NCBI RefSeq assembly: GCF_016623465.1
Contig: NZ_JAEDAJ010000001.1
Location: forward strand, 78,222-142,221
Source: Brachybacterium halotolerans
GTDB taxonomy: Bacteria > Actinomycetota > Actinomycetes > Actinomycetales > Dermabacteraceae
Reading direction: 5' to 3'
DNA: 64,000 nt
A program made the position numbers and the translations under genes. Under the pieces are notes generated by a model. That model saw nothing but the letters and a program-made list of their open reading frames with translations, was not told the DNA's origin and made no database searches. Position 1 is the stretch's first letter, and every line of letters begins with the position of its first letter. Positions 37,081 to 47,976 of the stretch are shown here, in pieces.

Positions 37081-37539
37081 ATGAGGACCAGGGAAGCACG
37101 GAACCCGGATCACCGGGCCGCGGAGGCGCGGTCCCGCGCGGCGGAGCGCCACGGCCGCGCCGAGCAGCTCGCCGAGCGCCTGCGCGGCCACTTCGTGGAC
37201 AGCGAGGTGCTCGACGCCCGCGAGGCCGGCAGGCGCGCCCGTGAGGACGGCTTCGACTGCGCGCAGGACATCGAGCGCCGACGGGAGGTCCGCGTGACCG
37301 GTTTCGTCAGCTCGATGGTGATCCCGCCGACGAGCGCCCCGCAGTCCTTCGAGATCGACGTGTTCGACGGCACCGGCACCGTGACCGCGATCTGGCTGGG
37401 CCAGTCGCGGATCCCCGGCGTCGGCCCCGGCACCCGGCTCGTCCTCGAGGGCGTGGCCGCCCGCCGCGGCCACCACAAGGTCATGTACAACCCGCGCTAC
37501 GAGATCACCGGCCTGCCGGGCGAGGAGGAGGACGCGTGA
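37081..37539 (+). CDS. OB-fold nucleic-acid-binding protein
   Basis: A 152-aa protein with a charged helical N-terminus (residues 1-60) and an OB-fold from about 70 on: RVTGFVSSMVIPP, FEIDVFDGTGTVTAIWLGQ and GTRLVLEGVAARRGHHKVMYNP. The domain resembles the RecG/aaRS anticodon-type OB-fold and likely binds nucleic acid. It is the third gene in the dut run and ends in a GTGA overlap with DUF3159. The specific role is unknown. Confidence 0.8.
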   Translation: MRTREARNPDHRAAEARSRAAERHGRAEQLAERLRGHFVDSEVLDAREAGRRAREDGFDCAQDIERRREVRVTGFVSSMVIPPTSAPQSFEIDVFDGTGTVTAIWLGQSRIPGVGPGTRLVLEGVAARRGHHKVMYNPRYEITGLPGEEEDA

Positions 37540-38276
37540 GCTCTGCCCAGCGACCGGAGGAGGGCGCCGCTCCGCGTGCCGAAGAGCCTGCTGCCGCGCG
37601 CCCGGATCACGCCGCGCCGCGCTCGGGCATGGGCGCCGTGCTCACGGGCGAGGAGTTCTCCGTGGGCGATGCCCTGGGAGGTCCTCGCGGGATCCTCGAA
37701 TCCGTGCTGCCCACGGCGCTGTTCGTGGTGCTGTTCGTGGTCACCCGGTCGATACCGATCGCGGGCGGGGCGGCCGTGGCCGTCGTCCTCGTGGCGCTCG
37801 TGGTGCGGCTCGTGCAGCGACAGAACCCCTCGCAGGTGCTCGGCGGGCTGATCGGGGTGGCCGTCGGCGCGATCTGGGCGCTGCGCTCGGGACAGGGCAC
37901 CGACTTCTACGTGCCCGGGCTGATCACGAACGCGGTGGCCGCCGCGGTGCTCGTGGTCTCGATCCTCGCGCGGTACCCGCTGGTCGGCGTGGTCGTCGGC
38001 CTCCTGGACCCGCGCGTCGCCGCCTGGCGCGGGAAGCCCCTCGCCCGTCGCGCCTACACGCAGGCGACGTGGCTGTTCGTCGGCCTCTACGTGCTCAAGC
38101 TCGCCGTGCAGCTCCCGCTGTACCTGAGCGGGCAGGTCGCCGCTCTCGGCGTCGCGAAGCTCGTCATGGGGCTGCCGCTGTTCGCGCTCGTGGTGTGGCT
38201 GGTGTGGATGCTGCACCGCTCGGTGCGCGCCCGCCTCGAGGCGGAGGCGGAGAGCGCGCCGGACACGACGCTCTGA
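37536..38276 (+). CDS. DUF3159 membrane protein
   Basis: A 246-aa protein with a Pro/Ala-rich cytosolic tail of about 45 residues and five or six membrane spans, beginning VLPTALFVVLFVVTRSIPIA. The family motif region is VGDALGGPRGILESVLP, and a central loop contains LLDPRVAAWRGKPLARRAY. Function is unknown; it resembles actinobacterial DUF3159 proteins of the Rv2693c neighbourhood. GTG overlaps the OB-fold stop codon. It converges on the ceoC-like gene with only 8 bp between stops. Confidence 0.85.
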   Translation: MSSAQRPEEGAAPRAEEPAAARPDHAAPRSGMGAVLTGEEFSVGDALGGPRGILESVLPTALFVVLFVVTRSIPIAGGAAVAVVLVALVVRLVQRQNPSQVLGGLIGVAVGAIWALRSGQGTDFYVPGLITNAVAAAVLVVSILARYPLVGVVVGLLDPRVAAWRGKPLARRAYTQATWLFVGLYVLKLAVQLPLYLSGQVAALGVAKLVMGLPLFALVVWLVWMLHRSVRARLEAEAESAPDTTL

Positions 38277-38284
38277 GCCCGCGC

Positions 38285-39019
38285 TCAGTGCTCCTCGGGG
38301 CGCACGCTGGGCATCTCCTCGGTGCGGATGCTCGGCAGCTCCTCGGGATCCTGCGGGGCGCTCGGCGGGGCGAGCAGCTCCTCGAGGGCGCGCAGGTGCT
38401 CCGACTCGGCGAGGAACATGAGCTCGTCGTGCGCCTCGAGCGCGTCATGGGCCGACGGCGCGATCGGCTGCCCGTCGCGGATGATGCCCACGAGCACGCA
38501 CGAGGCGGGCCACCGCATCGAGCCCACCAGGCGCCCGACGATCGGGCTGCGGCGAGGGATCGTGATCTCGACCATGTCGGTGCGCGACCCGGAGAAGCTG
38601 AAGATCTTCACGATCCGGCCCACGCTCACGGCCTCCTCGACGAGAGCCGTCATCGTGCGCGGCGTGGAGACCGCCACGTCCACGCCCCACATGTCCCCGA
38701 ACATCCACTCGTTCGAGGGGTGGGAGACGCGCGCGACGGTGCGCGGCACCAGGAACTCTGTCTTCGAGAGCATGGAGGCGACGAGGTTGACCTTGTCGTC
38801 GCCGGTCGCGGCGACGACCACGTCGGCCGAGGCCACGTCGGCCTCCGAGAGCACGGCGAGCTCGGCCGCGTCGCCCTCGACCCACTGCACCCCGCTGACC
38901 GAGGTGCGCTTCTCCGGGGAGACGGAGCGGTCCACGAGCGTGACCGAGCGGCCCTTGGTCAGCAGCTCGCGGGCGATCGAGCGGCCCACGCTGCCGGCAC
39001 CGATGATGACGACCCTCAT
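38285..39019 (-). CDS. TrkA/RCK-family potassium regulator, CeoC-like
   Basis: A 244-aa cytosolic protein with a Rossmann RCK-N domain (GAGSVGRSIARELL, LVDRS after strand 2, VVVAATGDDKVN) and an RCK-C (TrkA-C) domain from about residue 140. The tail is acidic and disordered. Such proteins bind NAD(H) or nucleotides and gate K+ transporters. It overlaps the second RCK gene by ATGA and faces the KimA-like permease. The pair matches mycobacterial ceoC/ceoB. No TrkH-like channel is in the window. Confidence 0.88.
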   Translation of the reverse strand: MRVVIIGAGSVGRSIARELLTKGRSVTLVDRSVSPEKRTSVSGVQWVEGDAAELAVLSEADVASADVVVAATGDDKVNLVASMLSKTEFLVPRTVARVSHPSNEWMFGDMWGVDVAVSTPRTMTALVEEAVSVGRIVKIFSFSGSRTDMVEITIPRRSPIVGRLVGSMRWPASCVLVGIIRDGQPIAPSAHDALEAHDELMFLAESEHLRALEELLAPPSAPQDPEELPSIRTEEMPSVRPEEH

Positions 39020-39738
39020 CGTGTCTCCTCCTCGACGCCGCTCGTCCCGGACCGTCCTGCGGGACCCAGGCCGCCCTCGTCGCCGCCGCGCGCATGGGCG
39101 AGGGTGCTCTCGATCTCGGGCAGCCGCGGGGTCGGCACCATCAGGTGCAGCACGTCCCCCTCCTGCAGGCGGGTCGCGGGACCCGGCAGCACGCCCTCGC
39201 CGAGACGGGTGAGCAGTGCCACGCGCGCCCCGGTCTCCTGCTCGATCCTGGCCAGCGGTGCGGCCATCCAGGACTCGTCGGGCACCACGGCGATCATCGT
39301 GACCTTCCCGGAGATGTCCTGGTACTCGCGGCTCGCGGCGCCCGGGATCAGGCGCCCGAGCATCTGGGCGCTCGTCCAGCGCACGGTCGCCACCGTCGCG
39401 ACGCCCAGGCGCTCGTAGACCTCGGCGCGGCGGGGGTCGTAGATGCGGGCGACGACGTTGCGCAGCCCGTACTCCTCGCGCACCACCCGGGCGGCGATGA
39501 TGTTGGAGTTGTCGCCGCTGGAGACTGCCGCGAAGCCCGCGGCGGAGCGGATCTCGGCCTCCTCGAGGGTCTCGCGGTCGAAGCCGATGCCCGTCACGCA
39601 GCGGCCGGGGAAGTCCCGTCCCAGGCGCTGGAAGGCCACGGGATCGCGATCGATCACCGTGACCTCGTGCCCGATGCGGAGGGTCTTGTGGGCGAGCATC
39701 GCCCCGACGCGGCCGCAGCCCATGATCACGAAGTGCAC
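39016..39738 (-). CDS. TrkA/RCK-family potassium regulator, CeoB-like
   Basis: A 240-aa RCK protein beginning VHFVIMGCGRVGAMLAH, with TVIDRDPVAF after strand 2 and SSGDNSNIIAA. The C-terminal TrkA-C domain contains LLTRLGEGVLPGP. The GTG at 39738 is chosen from a TATCGT -10 box ending 6 nt upstream; the in-frame ATG at 39855 would extend through that promoter into the divergent gene. Co-transcribed with the CeoC-like gene. Probably regulates K+ flux through the divergent KimA-like transporter. Confidence 0.88.
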   Translation of the reverse strand: MHFVIMGCGRVGAMLAHKTLRIGHEVTVIDRDPVAFQRLGRDFPGRCVTGIGFDRETLEEAEIRSAAGFAAVSSGDNSNIIAARVVREEYGLRNVVARIYDPRRAEVYERLGVATVATVRWTSAQMLGRLIPGAASREYQDISGKVTMIAVVPDESWMAAPLARIEQETGARVALLTRLGEGVLPGPATRLQEGDVLHLMVPTPRLPEIESTLAHARGGDEGGLGPAGRSGTSGVEEETR

Positions 39739-39744
39739 GGGGCC

Positions 39745-39750
39745 ACGATA
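39745..39750 (-). promoter_or_regulatory. -10 box of the ceoB-like gene, leaderless
   Basis: TATCGT on the minus strand, 6 nt before GTG at 39738. Confidence 0.55.
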
Positions 39751-39856
39751 GTCCGCGCACATCCTCGGCGCGCACGCGGTCGCCGCGTCGCCGGGCCGGG
39801 AGCGTCCGGCCTCCCGGCAAGCGTCCCGTCGGTGCGACTCCGACGGCCTGTGCAAC

Positions 39857-39862
39857 TAGAGT
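39857..39862 (+). promoter_or_regulatory. -10 box of the KimA-like gene, leaderless
   Basis: TAGAGT with 7 nt to the GTG at 39870. It lies about 110 bp from the divergent ceoB -10 box, so both promoters share one control region. Confidence 0.55.
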
Positions 39863-39869
39863 GGACGTC

Positions 39870-42080
39870 GTGCCTGGCCCCTCCGGCGCGTTCAAGCGTC
39901 TCGTCCTCGGGCGCGCCTTCGCGACGGATCGACTGTCCCGGGAGCGCCTGCCCAAGCGGCTCGCGCTTCCGACCTTCTCCTCGGATGCGCTGAGCTCGGT
40001 CGCCTATGCCCCCGACCAGATCCTGCTGACCCTCGCCCTCGCCGGCGTGACGGGCTACGTCATCAGCTGGTGGGTCGCCGTCGCCGTCGTGCTGCTGATG
40101 GCAGTCGTGGTCCTCACCGGGCTGAACACGGTGCGCGAGTACCCGGGAGGCGGCGGCGACTACGAGGTCGTGCGCACGAATCTCAACAGGGGAGCGGGAC
40201 GGCTGGTGGGATCGGCGCTGCTGGTCGACTACGCGCTCACCGTCGCGGTCTCGGTCGCCCAGGCCGCGAACTACGCCTCGGGCATCCTGCCGTTCCTGCA
40301 CAGCCACGAGATGTGGGTCGCGCTCGTGCTGATCGCCCTCATCGCGCTCGTGAACCTGCGCGGCGTGCGCCAGTCCAGCTCGCTGCTCGCGATCCCGGTC
40401 TACCTGTTCGTCGCCGCGATCGGCCTGATGGTCGTGATCGGCGCGATCGAGACGTTCACCGGGGGGATCGGGCGCGCGCCGAGCGCGGATCTCGACCTGG
40501 TCGCCGAGCCCGGCTACGGGCAGGGGCTCACGGCGCTCGGAGGCGCGCTCCTGGTGCTGCGCGCCTTCTCGAGCGGCAGCGCCGCGCTCACCGGCGTCGA
40601 GGCGATCGGCAACGGCGTGCCCTCCTTCCGGCCGCCCAAGGCGCGCAACGCCGGCATCGTGCTGCTCGCGCTCGGCGCGATCTCCTCGGCGATGATCCTG
40701 GGGATCATCGCGCTGGCCGCCCGCACGGGCGTGCGCTACGTCGAGGACCCCTCGAGCGAGCTCGTGCGCGACGGCGCCCCGATCCCCGACTACCAGCAGC
40801 TGCCGGTCATCGGACAGATCGCCGAGGCGCTCTCCGGTCCGGGATCGCTGCTCTTCTACGCGGTGACCGCCGTGACGGGCATCGTCCTGTTCATCGCCGC
40901 GAACACCGCGTTCAACGGCTTCCCGAACCTCGCGAGCGTGCTCGCCGCCGCCGGCAGCTTCCCCAAGCAGATGCGCGTGCGCGGGGACCGCCTGGCCTAC
41001 TCCAACGGCATCATCCTGCTCGCGGTCGCCTCCGGGCTCCTGGTGTGGTGGACCGGTGCGCGGGTGAGCGTGCTCATCCAGATGTACATCGTGGGCGTGT
41101 TCGTCTCCTTCAGCCTGGGCCAGCTGGGGATGGTCCGCCACTTCACGCGCGCCATCCGTCTCGAGATCCGCGGCGGCATGCGCCGCACCCTGCGCCTGCG
41201 CCGCGTCGTCAACGTCATCGGGTTCGTCGTCGTCACCGCCGTGCTGCTCATCGTGGTCACCACGAAGTTCACCCACGGCGCCTGGGCGGCGGTCGTGATC
41301 ATGGGCGCGCTGTGGGTGCTCATGAGCCTCATCGAGCGTCACTACGCCTCCGTGCGTGCGCAGCTCGCGATCCCCGCGCTGGCCGACGACGGGTCCGGGG
41401 CCGGCACGGAGGCCCCCACCCAGGACTCCGCCGCGGACGCAGCCGCCGAGCACGTTCCCGGTGCCGATGCGTCGACTGCGGGGGAGGGGGCGCTCATCGG
41501 TCCCCGGCTGCCCGGCCAGGGCGTGGACGACCCGACCGCCCTGCCCTCCCGCTCGCATGCGATCGTGCTGGTGTCGGGGCTGGACCGGCCCACGATGCGC
41601 GCGCTGTCCGTCGCCTCCGCCGCGCGGCACTCGACCCTCGAGGCCGTCGCCGTGCACGACGAGGACGCCGATGCGCGCCGCGCCGTCGAGCGCTGGCGCT
41701 CGCTCGGGATCCAGGTGCCCCTGCGCGTGCTCTACTCTCCCTATCGGGACGTGAACGGTCCGGTCCTCGCCTACGTGCGCAGTCTGCTCAAGCGCAACCC
41801 GCGCGACGTCGTGATCGTCTACCTCCCCCTGTTCCTGGTGGGACACTGGTGGCTCTCGCCCCTGCACAACCACTCCGTGCGCCGTCTCGGCGACCGTCTC
41901 GCGCACCTGCCGCGCGTGGTCGTCGCGAGCGTGCCGTGGCAGCTCGGGCGGGACAGCGGACCGGACCGCCCGCAGCAGGCCGACATCATGGCGAGCGCGG
42001 GCACGGCCACCGCACAGGACCATCGCCGCGCCCGCCGGGCGCGCGAGGAGGCGAGGAGCGCACGGCTCCTGGGAAGGTGA
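39870..42080 (+). CDS. APC-superfamily permease, KimA-like potassium transporter
   Basis: A 736-aa membrane protein with about 12 spans followed by a cytosolic C-terminal domain of some 230 residues. The start resembles B. subtilis KimA closely: FKRLVLGRA, SSDALSSVAYAPDQILL, EYPGGGGDYEVV, LLVDYALTVAVSVAQ and LVNLRGVRQSSSLLAIPVYLFV. KimA is a high-affinity K+/H+ symporter inhibited by c-di-AMP. The C-terminal part here has a Usp-like segment (SHAIVLVSGLDRPTMRAL). The gene faces two RCK regulators, which supports K+ transport rather than amino acid uptake. GTG at 39870 follows a -10 box by 7 nt. Confidence 0.82.
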   Translation: MPGPSGAFKRLVLGRAFATDRLSRERLPKRLALPTFSSDALSSVAYAPDQILLTLALAGVTGYVISWWVAVAVVLLMAVVVLTGLNTVREYPGGGGDYEVVRTNLNRGAGRLVGSALLVDYALTVAVSVAQAANYASGILPFLHSHEMWVALVLIALIALVNLRGVRQSSSLLAIPVYLFVAAIGLMVVIGAIETFTGGIGRAPSADLDLVAEPGYGQGLTALGGALLVLRAFSSGSAALTGVEAIGNGVPSFRPPKARNAGIVLLALGAISSAMILGIIALAARTGVRYVEDPSSELVRDGAPIPDYQQLPVIGQIAEALSGPGSLLFYAVTAVTGIVLFIAANTAFNGFPNLASVLAAAGSFPKQMRVRGDRLAYSNGIILLAVASGLLVWWTGARVSVLIQMYIVGVFVSFSLGQLGMVRHFTRAIRLEIRGGMRRTLRLRRVVNVIGFVVVTAVLLIVVTTKFTHGAWAAVVIMGALWVLMSLIERHYASVRAQLAIPALADDGSGAGTEAPTQDSAADAAAEHVPGADASTAGEGALIGPRLPGQGVDDPTALPSRSHAIVLVSGLDRPTMRALSVASAARHSTLEAVAVHDEDADARRAVERWRSLGIQVPLRVLYSPYRDVNGPVLAYVRSLLKRNPRDVVIVYLPLFLVGHWWLSPLHNHSVRRLGDRLAHLPRVVVASVPWQLGRDSGPDRPQQADIMASAGTATAQDHRRARRAREEARSARLLGR

Positions 42081-42085
42081 GGACG

Positions 42086-43432
42086 ATGGCACGGGACATG
42101 CGGCGCGCTGCGAGCGCCGAGCCCGAGCGGACCGCGCTGGGGCGGCTGCTCACTCTCACGGTCGGCGCCCCGGCCGCCGGCGGCACGTTCGTGGCCCGCC
42201 ACGAGGGCCGCGTCGTGTTCGTGCGCGGGGCCGTTCCCGGTGAGACCGTCGTCGCGCGTCTGCTCGAGGACGCGAAGAACTCCGCGAAGGCGCGCTTCTG
42301 GCGCGCCGAGACCCTCGAGATCCTCGACCCCAGCCCCGACCGCGTGCCCAGCGTCTGGCCCGAGGCGGGGACCGACGGCGTCGGCGGGGCCGAATGGGCG
42401 CACATCGGCCTGCACGCGCAGCGCCGCCTGGCCACCGAGGTCCTCCAGGACCTCCTGCGCCGCGCGGGCGTCTCGACCCTCGCGACCGAGGAGGCCCAGG
42501 TCGAGCCCGCGCCCCACGACACCGACGGTCTGGGCTGGCGCACCCGGGTCCGCCTCACCCGCGGGGCCGACGGCCTGCTCGGCATGCGCGGCTGGCGCTC
42601 CCACGAGGTCCACCCGGTGGGGGAGAACCCCCTGGCCGCGGAGGAGATCCGCGCCCTGGGCCTGCCCGATCTCGCGCTGCCCGAGGCGGTGGAGGCCGTC
42701 GACGCGGTCGCCCCGTCCGTCGGCCGCCCCGCCGTCGTCCTCATCGGCCGCGGCCTCCCGGCCGGAGGGGCCGGCGCCTCCGGCGGCCTCGAGGTGCCGC
42801 AGGGGCTCGAGGACGTCGATCTCGCCGTCCAGGGGCCGACGGGCCTCACCGCGCTCTCGGGCGACGGCATGGTCGCCGAGGAGGTCCTGGGACGACGCTT
42901 CCGCGTGGGTGCGACCGGCTTCTGGCAGGTCCACCGCCAGGCCCCCGAGGTGCTCACCTCCGTGGTGCTGCGCGACACGGAGGCCCGCGAGGGCGACACG
43001 ATCTGGGACCTGTTCGGCGGGGTCGGGCTGTTCGCGGCCGCACTGGCCGACGAGGTCGGGCCCGCGGGCCGCGTGCTCAGCGTGGAGGGCGATCGTCGGG
43101 CCGGGGCGCTGGCGGAGGAGAACCTCGCGGCCCTCCCGCAGGCGAGCGCCGAGACGGCCGACGTCGCCGCATGGGTGCGCGCCCAGGAGAAGGACCCCGA
43201 TCGCGTGGTCGTCGACCCGCCGCGCGCGGGTCTCGGCCCCGAGCTGATGGCGATGCTGTGCGCCCGCACCCGGGAGCGGATCGTCTACGTCTCCTGCGAG
43301 CCCTCGACCCTCGCGCGCGACCTGAAGGCCGCCGAGGAGGCCGGCTGGAGGGTCGAGGACCTGCGCGCCTTCGACCTGTTCCCCCACACGCATCACATCG
43401 AGTCGGTGGCGGTCCTGACCCGCGCCGCATGA
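42086..43432 (+). CDS. TrmA/RumA-type RNA (uracil-C5) methyltransferase
   Basis: A 448-aa SAM-dependent enzyme. It has an N-terminal TRAM-like domain (VARHEGRVVFVRGAVPGE), a central RNA-binding part, and a C-terminal Rossmann domain with DLFGGVGLFAAAL, DPPRAGL and YVSCEPSTLARDL, the latter holding the catalytic Cys. The HIESVAVL ending carries the conserved Glu region. Four-cysteine Fe-S ligands of RumA were not seen, so it may be the cluster-free type. It follows the KimA-like gene by 5 nt. The target may be 23S rRNA or tRNA m5U; the sequence does not decide. Confidence 0.88.
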   Translation: MARDMRRAASAEPERTALGRLLTLTVGAPAAGGTFVARHEGRVVFVRGAVPGETVVARLLEDAKNSAKARFWRAETLEILDPSPDRVPSVWPEAGTDGVGGAEWAHIGLHAQRRLATEVLQDLLRRAGVSTLATEEAQVEPAPHDTDGLGWRTRVRLTRGADGLLGMRGWRSHEVHPVGENPLAAEEIRALGLPDLALPEAVEAVDAVAPSVGRPAVVLIGRGLPAGGAGASGGLEVPQGLEDVDLAVQGPTGLTALSGDGMVAEEVLGRRFRVGATGFWQVHRQAPEVLTSVVLRDTEAREGDTIWDLFGGVGLFAAALADEVGPAGRVLSVEGDRRAGALAEENLAALPQASAETADVAAWVRAQEKDPDRVVVDPPRAGLGPELMAMLCARTRERIVYVSCEPSTLARDLKAAEEAGWRVEDLRAFDLFPHTHHIESVAVLTRAA

Positions 43433-43440
43433 TATATTTA

Positions 43441-43454
43441 TCTTGACGTCAAGA
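43441..43454. promoter_or_regulatory. Perfect 14-bp palindrome upstream of acnA
   Basis: TCTTGACGTCAAGA, flanked by ATATATTTA and GATAAC, is the most AT-rich spot in the window. It starts 8 nt after the TrmA-type stop and about 140 bp before acnA. It looks like an operator for a dimeric regulator; which one is unknown. Confidence 0.6.
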
Positions 43455-43555
43455 GATAACGTCCGGGCGGACGGCCGGCGTCGGCCGCCGCGCACTCCCT
43501 GATCGGGGGCCGGACCAGCACTGCGAGCCGTCGGATCACGCACGCCCCTGCGGAT

Positions 43556-43561
43556 TACGAT
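43556..43561 (+). promoter_or_regulatory. Putative -10 box of acnA
   Basis: TACGAT about 36 nt before the GTG, leaving a leader of about 30 nt that includes AAGGAG. Confidence 0.45.
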
Positions 43562-43596
43562 GGCACCACGCCCCACAATCGAAGGAGTTGCGCTCC

Positions 43597-46398
<2,802 letters not shown>

Positions 46399-46699
46399 GC
46401 CGCCGCAGTCGCACCCGACGGGCGCGGCGTCGGGCCCCGAGCCCGCGCGCCGTGCCCTTCGCGTGAGTCCGGTCGCCGGATCGCCGGTGGGACGGGTCGC
46501 TGGCCCGTCGGCCCGCCGATTCGCTCGTGCCGAGATGGCCAGGATCTATGCCGTTCTGATGCCCAGAACGTCATAGATCCTGGCCATCGTGCATTCCGAG
46601 GCCGACGGGGCTCCGCCCTCGCGTGGGATTCCCGTTGCGAGGCCGGGGAGGTCCGGCCCTGCTGGGCCCACGACGAGTCCCCCGGGCGGTCCCGCACGC
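46399..46699. other. 301-bp region downstream of acnA holding a long hairpin
   Basis: No gene is supported here. It contains the long inverted repeat at 46534-46588; the rest is GC-rich without recognisable promoters. Confidence 0.5.
46534..46588. repeat. Long near-perfect inverted repeat after acnA
   Basis: Arms of 25 bp at 46534-46558 and 46564-46588 pair at 24 positions around a 5-nt loop. It lies 135 bp past the aconitase stop, far for a simple terminator, and its arms are more AT-rich than the surroundings. Confidence 0.7.
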
Positions 46700-46949
46700 A
46701 TGATGGCGCCGCACGAGTGGCAGGCCTTCGTCGCGGCGTACTCTCAGCACGTCTCTCACCCCCGCCGAGCGGGAGCTCTGGCCTGCTGCGATCGATCACC
46801 TCTGGTGGGAGGAGGGCACGTGGGTTCTTGCGGACAACGACGACGCCGCCTGGTCGGACCCGGTGCAGGGCGGCTACCTGCGCTCCCTCGCGCTGTGGGA
46901 CCCCGAGCACTACGGGCTGCCAGTCACCGAAGAAGGAGTCAGCACATGA
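46700..46949 (+). pseudogene. Small frameshifted gene coupled to the epimerase
   Basis: Two frames together give one sensible protein of about 83 aa. From ATG 46700 the frame reads MMAPHEWQAFVAAYSQHV; after a CT-rich run at 46751-46757 the next frame reads LTPAERELWPAAIDHLWWEE, then WVLADNDDAAWSDPVQ and LALWDPEHYGLPVTEEG, ending at TGA 46947-46949. That stop overlaps the epimerase ATG (ATGA), a typical coupled junction, which supports a real gene. A two-base slip in the TCTCTC run would explain the break. I do not recognise the family. Confidence 0.6.
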
Positions 46950-47923
46950 AGATCGTCGTCATCGGCGGATCCGGGCACATCGGCACGTTCCTGGTCCCGC
47001 GCCTCGTGCGCGCCGGCCACGAGGTCGTCAGCATGACCCGATCCGGCGGCACCGGGTATCAGACCGCTCCGGAGTGGGCGCACGTCGCGCATGTGAAGGT
47101 CGACCGCGCGCAGGCGGACGCCGAGGGCACGTTCGGGCGGACCATCCTGGCGCAGCAGCCGGACGTCGTCATCGACCTGGTCTGCTTCACCCTGGAGTCC
47201 GCGACCGCCCTGGTGGAGGCGCTGCGCGGGGAGGTCGACCACCTGATCCACTGCGGCTCGATCTGGCGACACGGCGCGAGCCGGAAGTTCCCCATCACGG
47301 AGGGCTCGGACTCGGCGGCCGCACCGTTCGACGACTACGGCACCCAGAAGGCCGCGATCGCGAGGATGCTGAAGGACGAGACCGCCGCCGGTGGGCTCGT
47401 GACCACGTCCATCCACCCGGGCCACATCGTCGGCCCGGGCTGGAGACCCACCGGTCCTCTCGGCAACACCGATCCCGAGTCCTGGCGGATCCTGTCCTCC
47501 GGCGGCGCACTTCGCCTTCCCGGCAGCGGCATGGAGACGATGCACCACGTCCACGCGGACGACGTCGCCCAGCTCTTCGAGCTCGCCGTGGGGAACCGCA
47601 TGGTCTCTGCCGGGGAGGACTTCACCGCGGTCGCGCCGACCGCGCTGTCGGTGCGCGGATACGTCGAGATCGCATCGGGCTGGTTCGGGCAGGAGGCGAA
47701 CATCGAGCCGATTACGTGGGACGAGTACCGGGCGTCGACGAGCGAGCAGTTCGCGCTCGAGAGCTGGGGCCACCTGCACCGCAGCCAGGTGTTCAGCATC
47801 GAGAAGGCGAAGAGTCGACTCGGCTACGCCCCGGCGTACGAGCCGGAGCAGGCGATCCTCGAGTCCGTGCGCTGGCTGATCGAGCACGGCGAGCTCGAGG
47901 TGGCGCAGCCGCTCCAGGGCTGA
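46946..47923 (+). CDS. NAD-dependent epimerase/dehydratase family protein
   Basis: A 325-aa extended short-chain dehydrogenase. The dinucleotide loop is VIGGSGHIGTFLVPRL at the N-terminus, with SMTRSGGTG after strand 2 suggesting NADP or NAD. The catalytic YxxxK pair appears as YGTQKAA near residue 130. Later features are HPGHIVGPGWRP and YVEIASGWFGQ. AAGGAG at good spacing precedes the ATG, which overlaps the stop of the frameshifted small gene. No sugar or cell-wall cluster is nearby, so the substrate is unknown; acquisition together with the broken gene is possible. Confidence 0.85.
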   Translation: MKIVVIGGSGHIGTFLVPRLVRAGHEVVSMTRSGGTGYQTAPEWAHVAHVKVDRAQADAEGTFGRTILAQQPDVVIDLVCFTLESATALVEALRGEVDHLIHCGSIWRHGASRKFPITEGSDSAAAPFDDYGTQKAAIARMLKDETAAGGLVTTSIHPGHIVGPGWRPTGPLGNTDPESWRILSSGGALRLPGSGMETMHHVHADDVAQLFELAVGNRMVSAGEDFTAVAPTALSVRGYVEIASGWFGQEANIEPITWDEYRASTSEQFALESWGHLHRSQVFSIEKAKSRLGYAPAYEPEQAILESVRWLIEHGELEVAQPLQG

Positions 47924-47976
47924 GAGGGACGCCAGAGGCCGCGCGGGAGGATCCCCGCCCACCGCACCCTCCGACG

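Noticed and set aside
38273..38288. CTGAGC/GCTCAG palindrome at the convergent DUF3159 and ceoC-like stops as a terminator
   Set aside because: The 6-bp arms consist mainly of the two facing stop codons, a chance symmetry at convergent gene ends.
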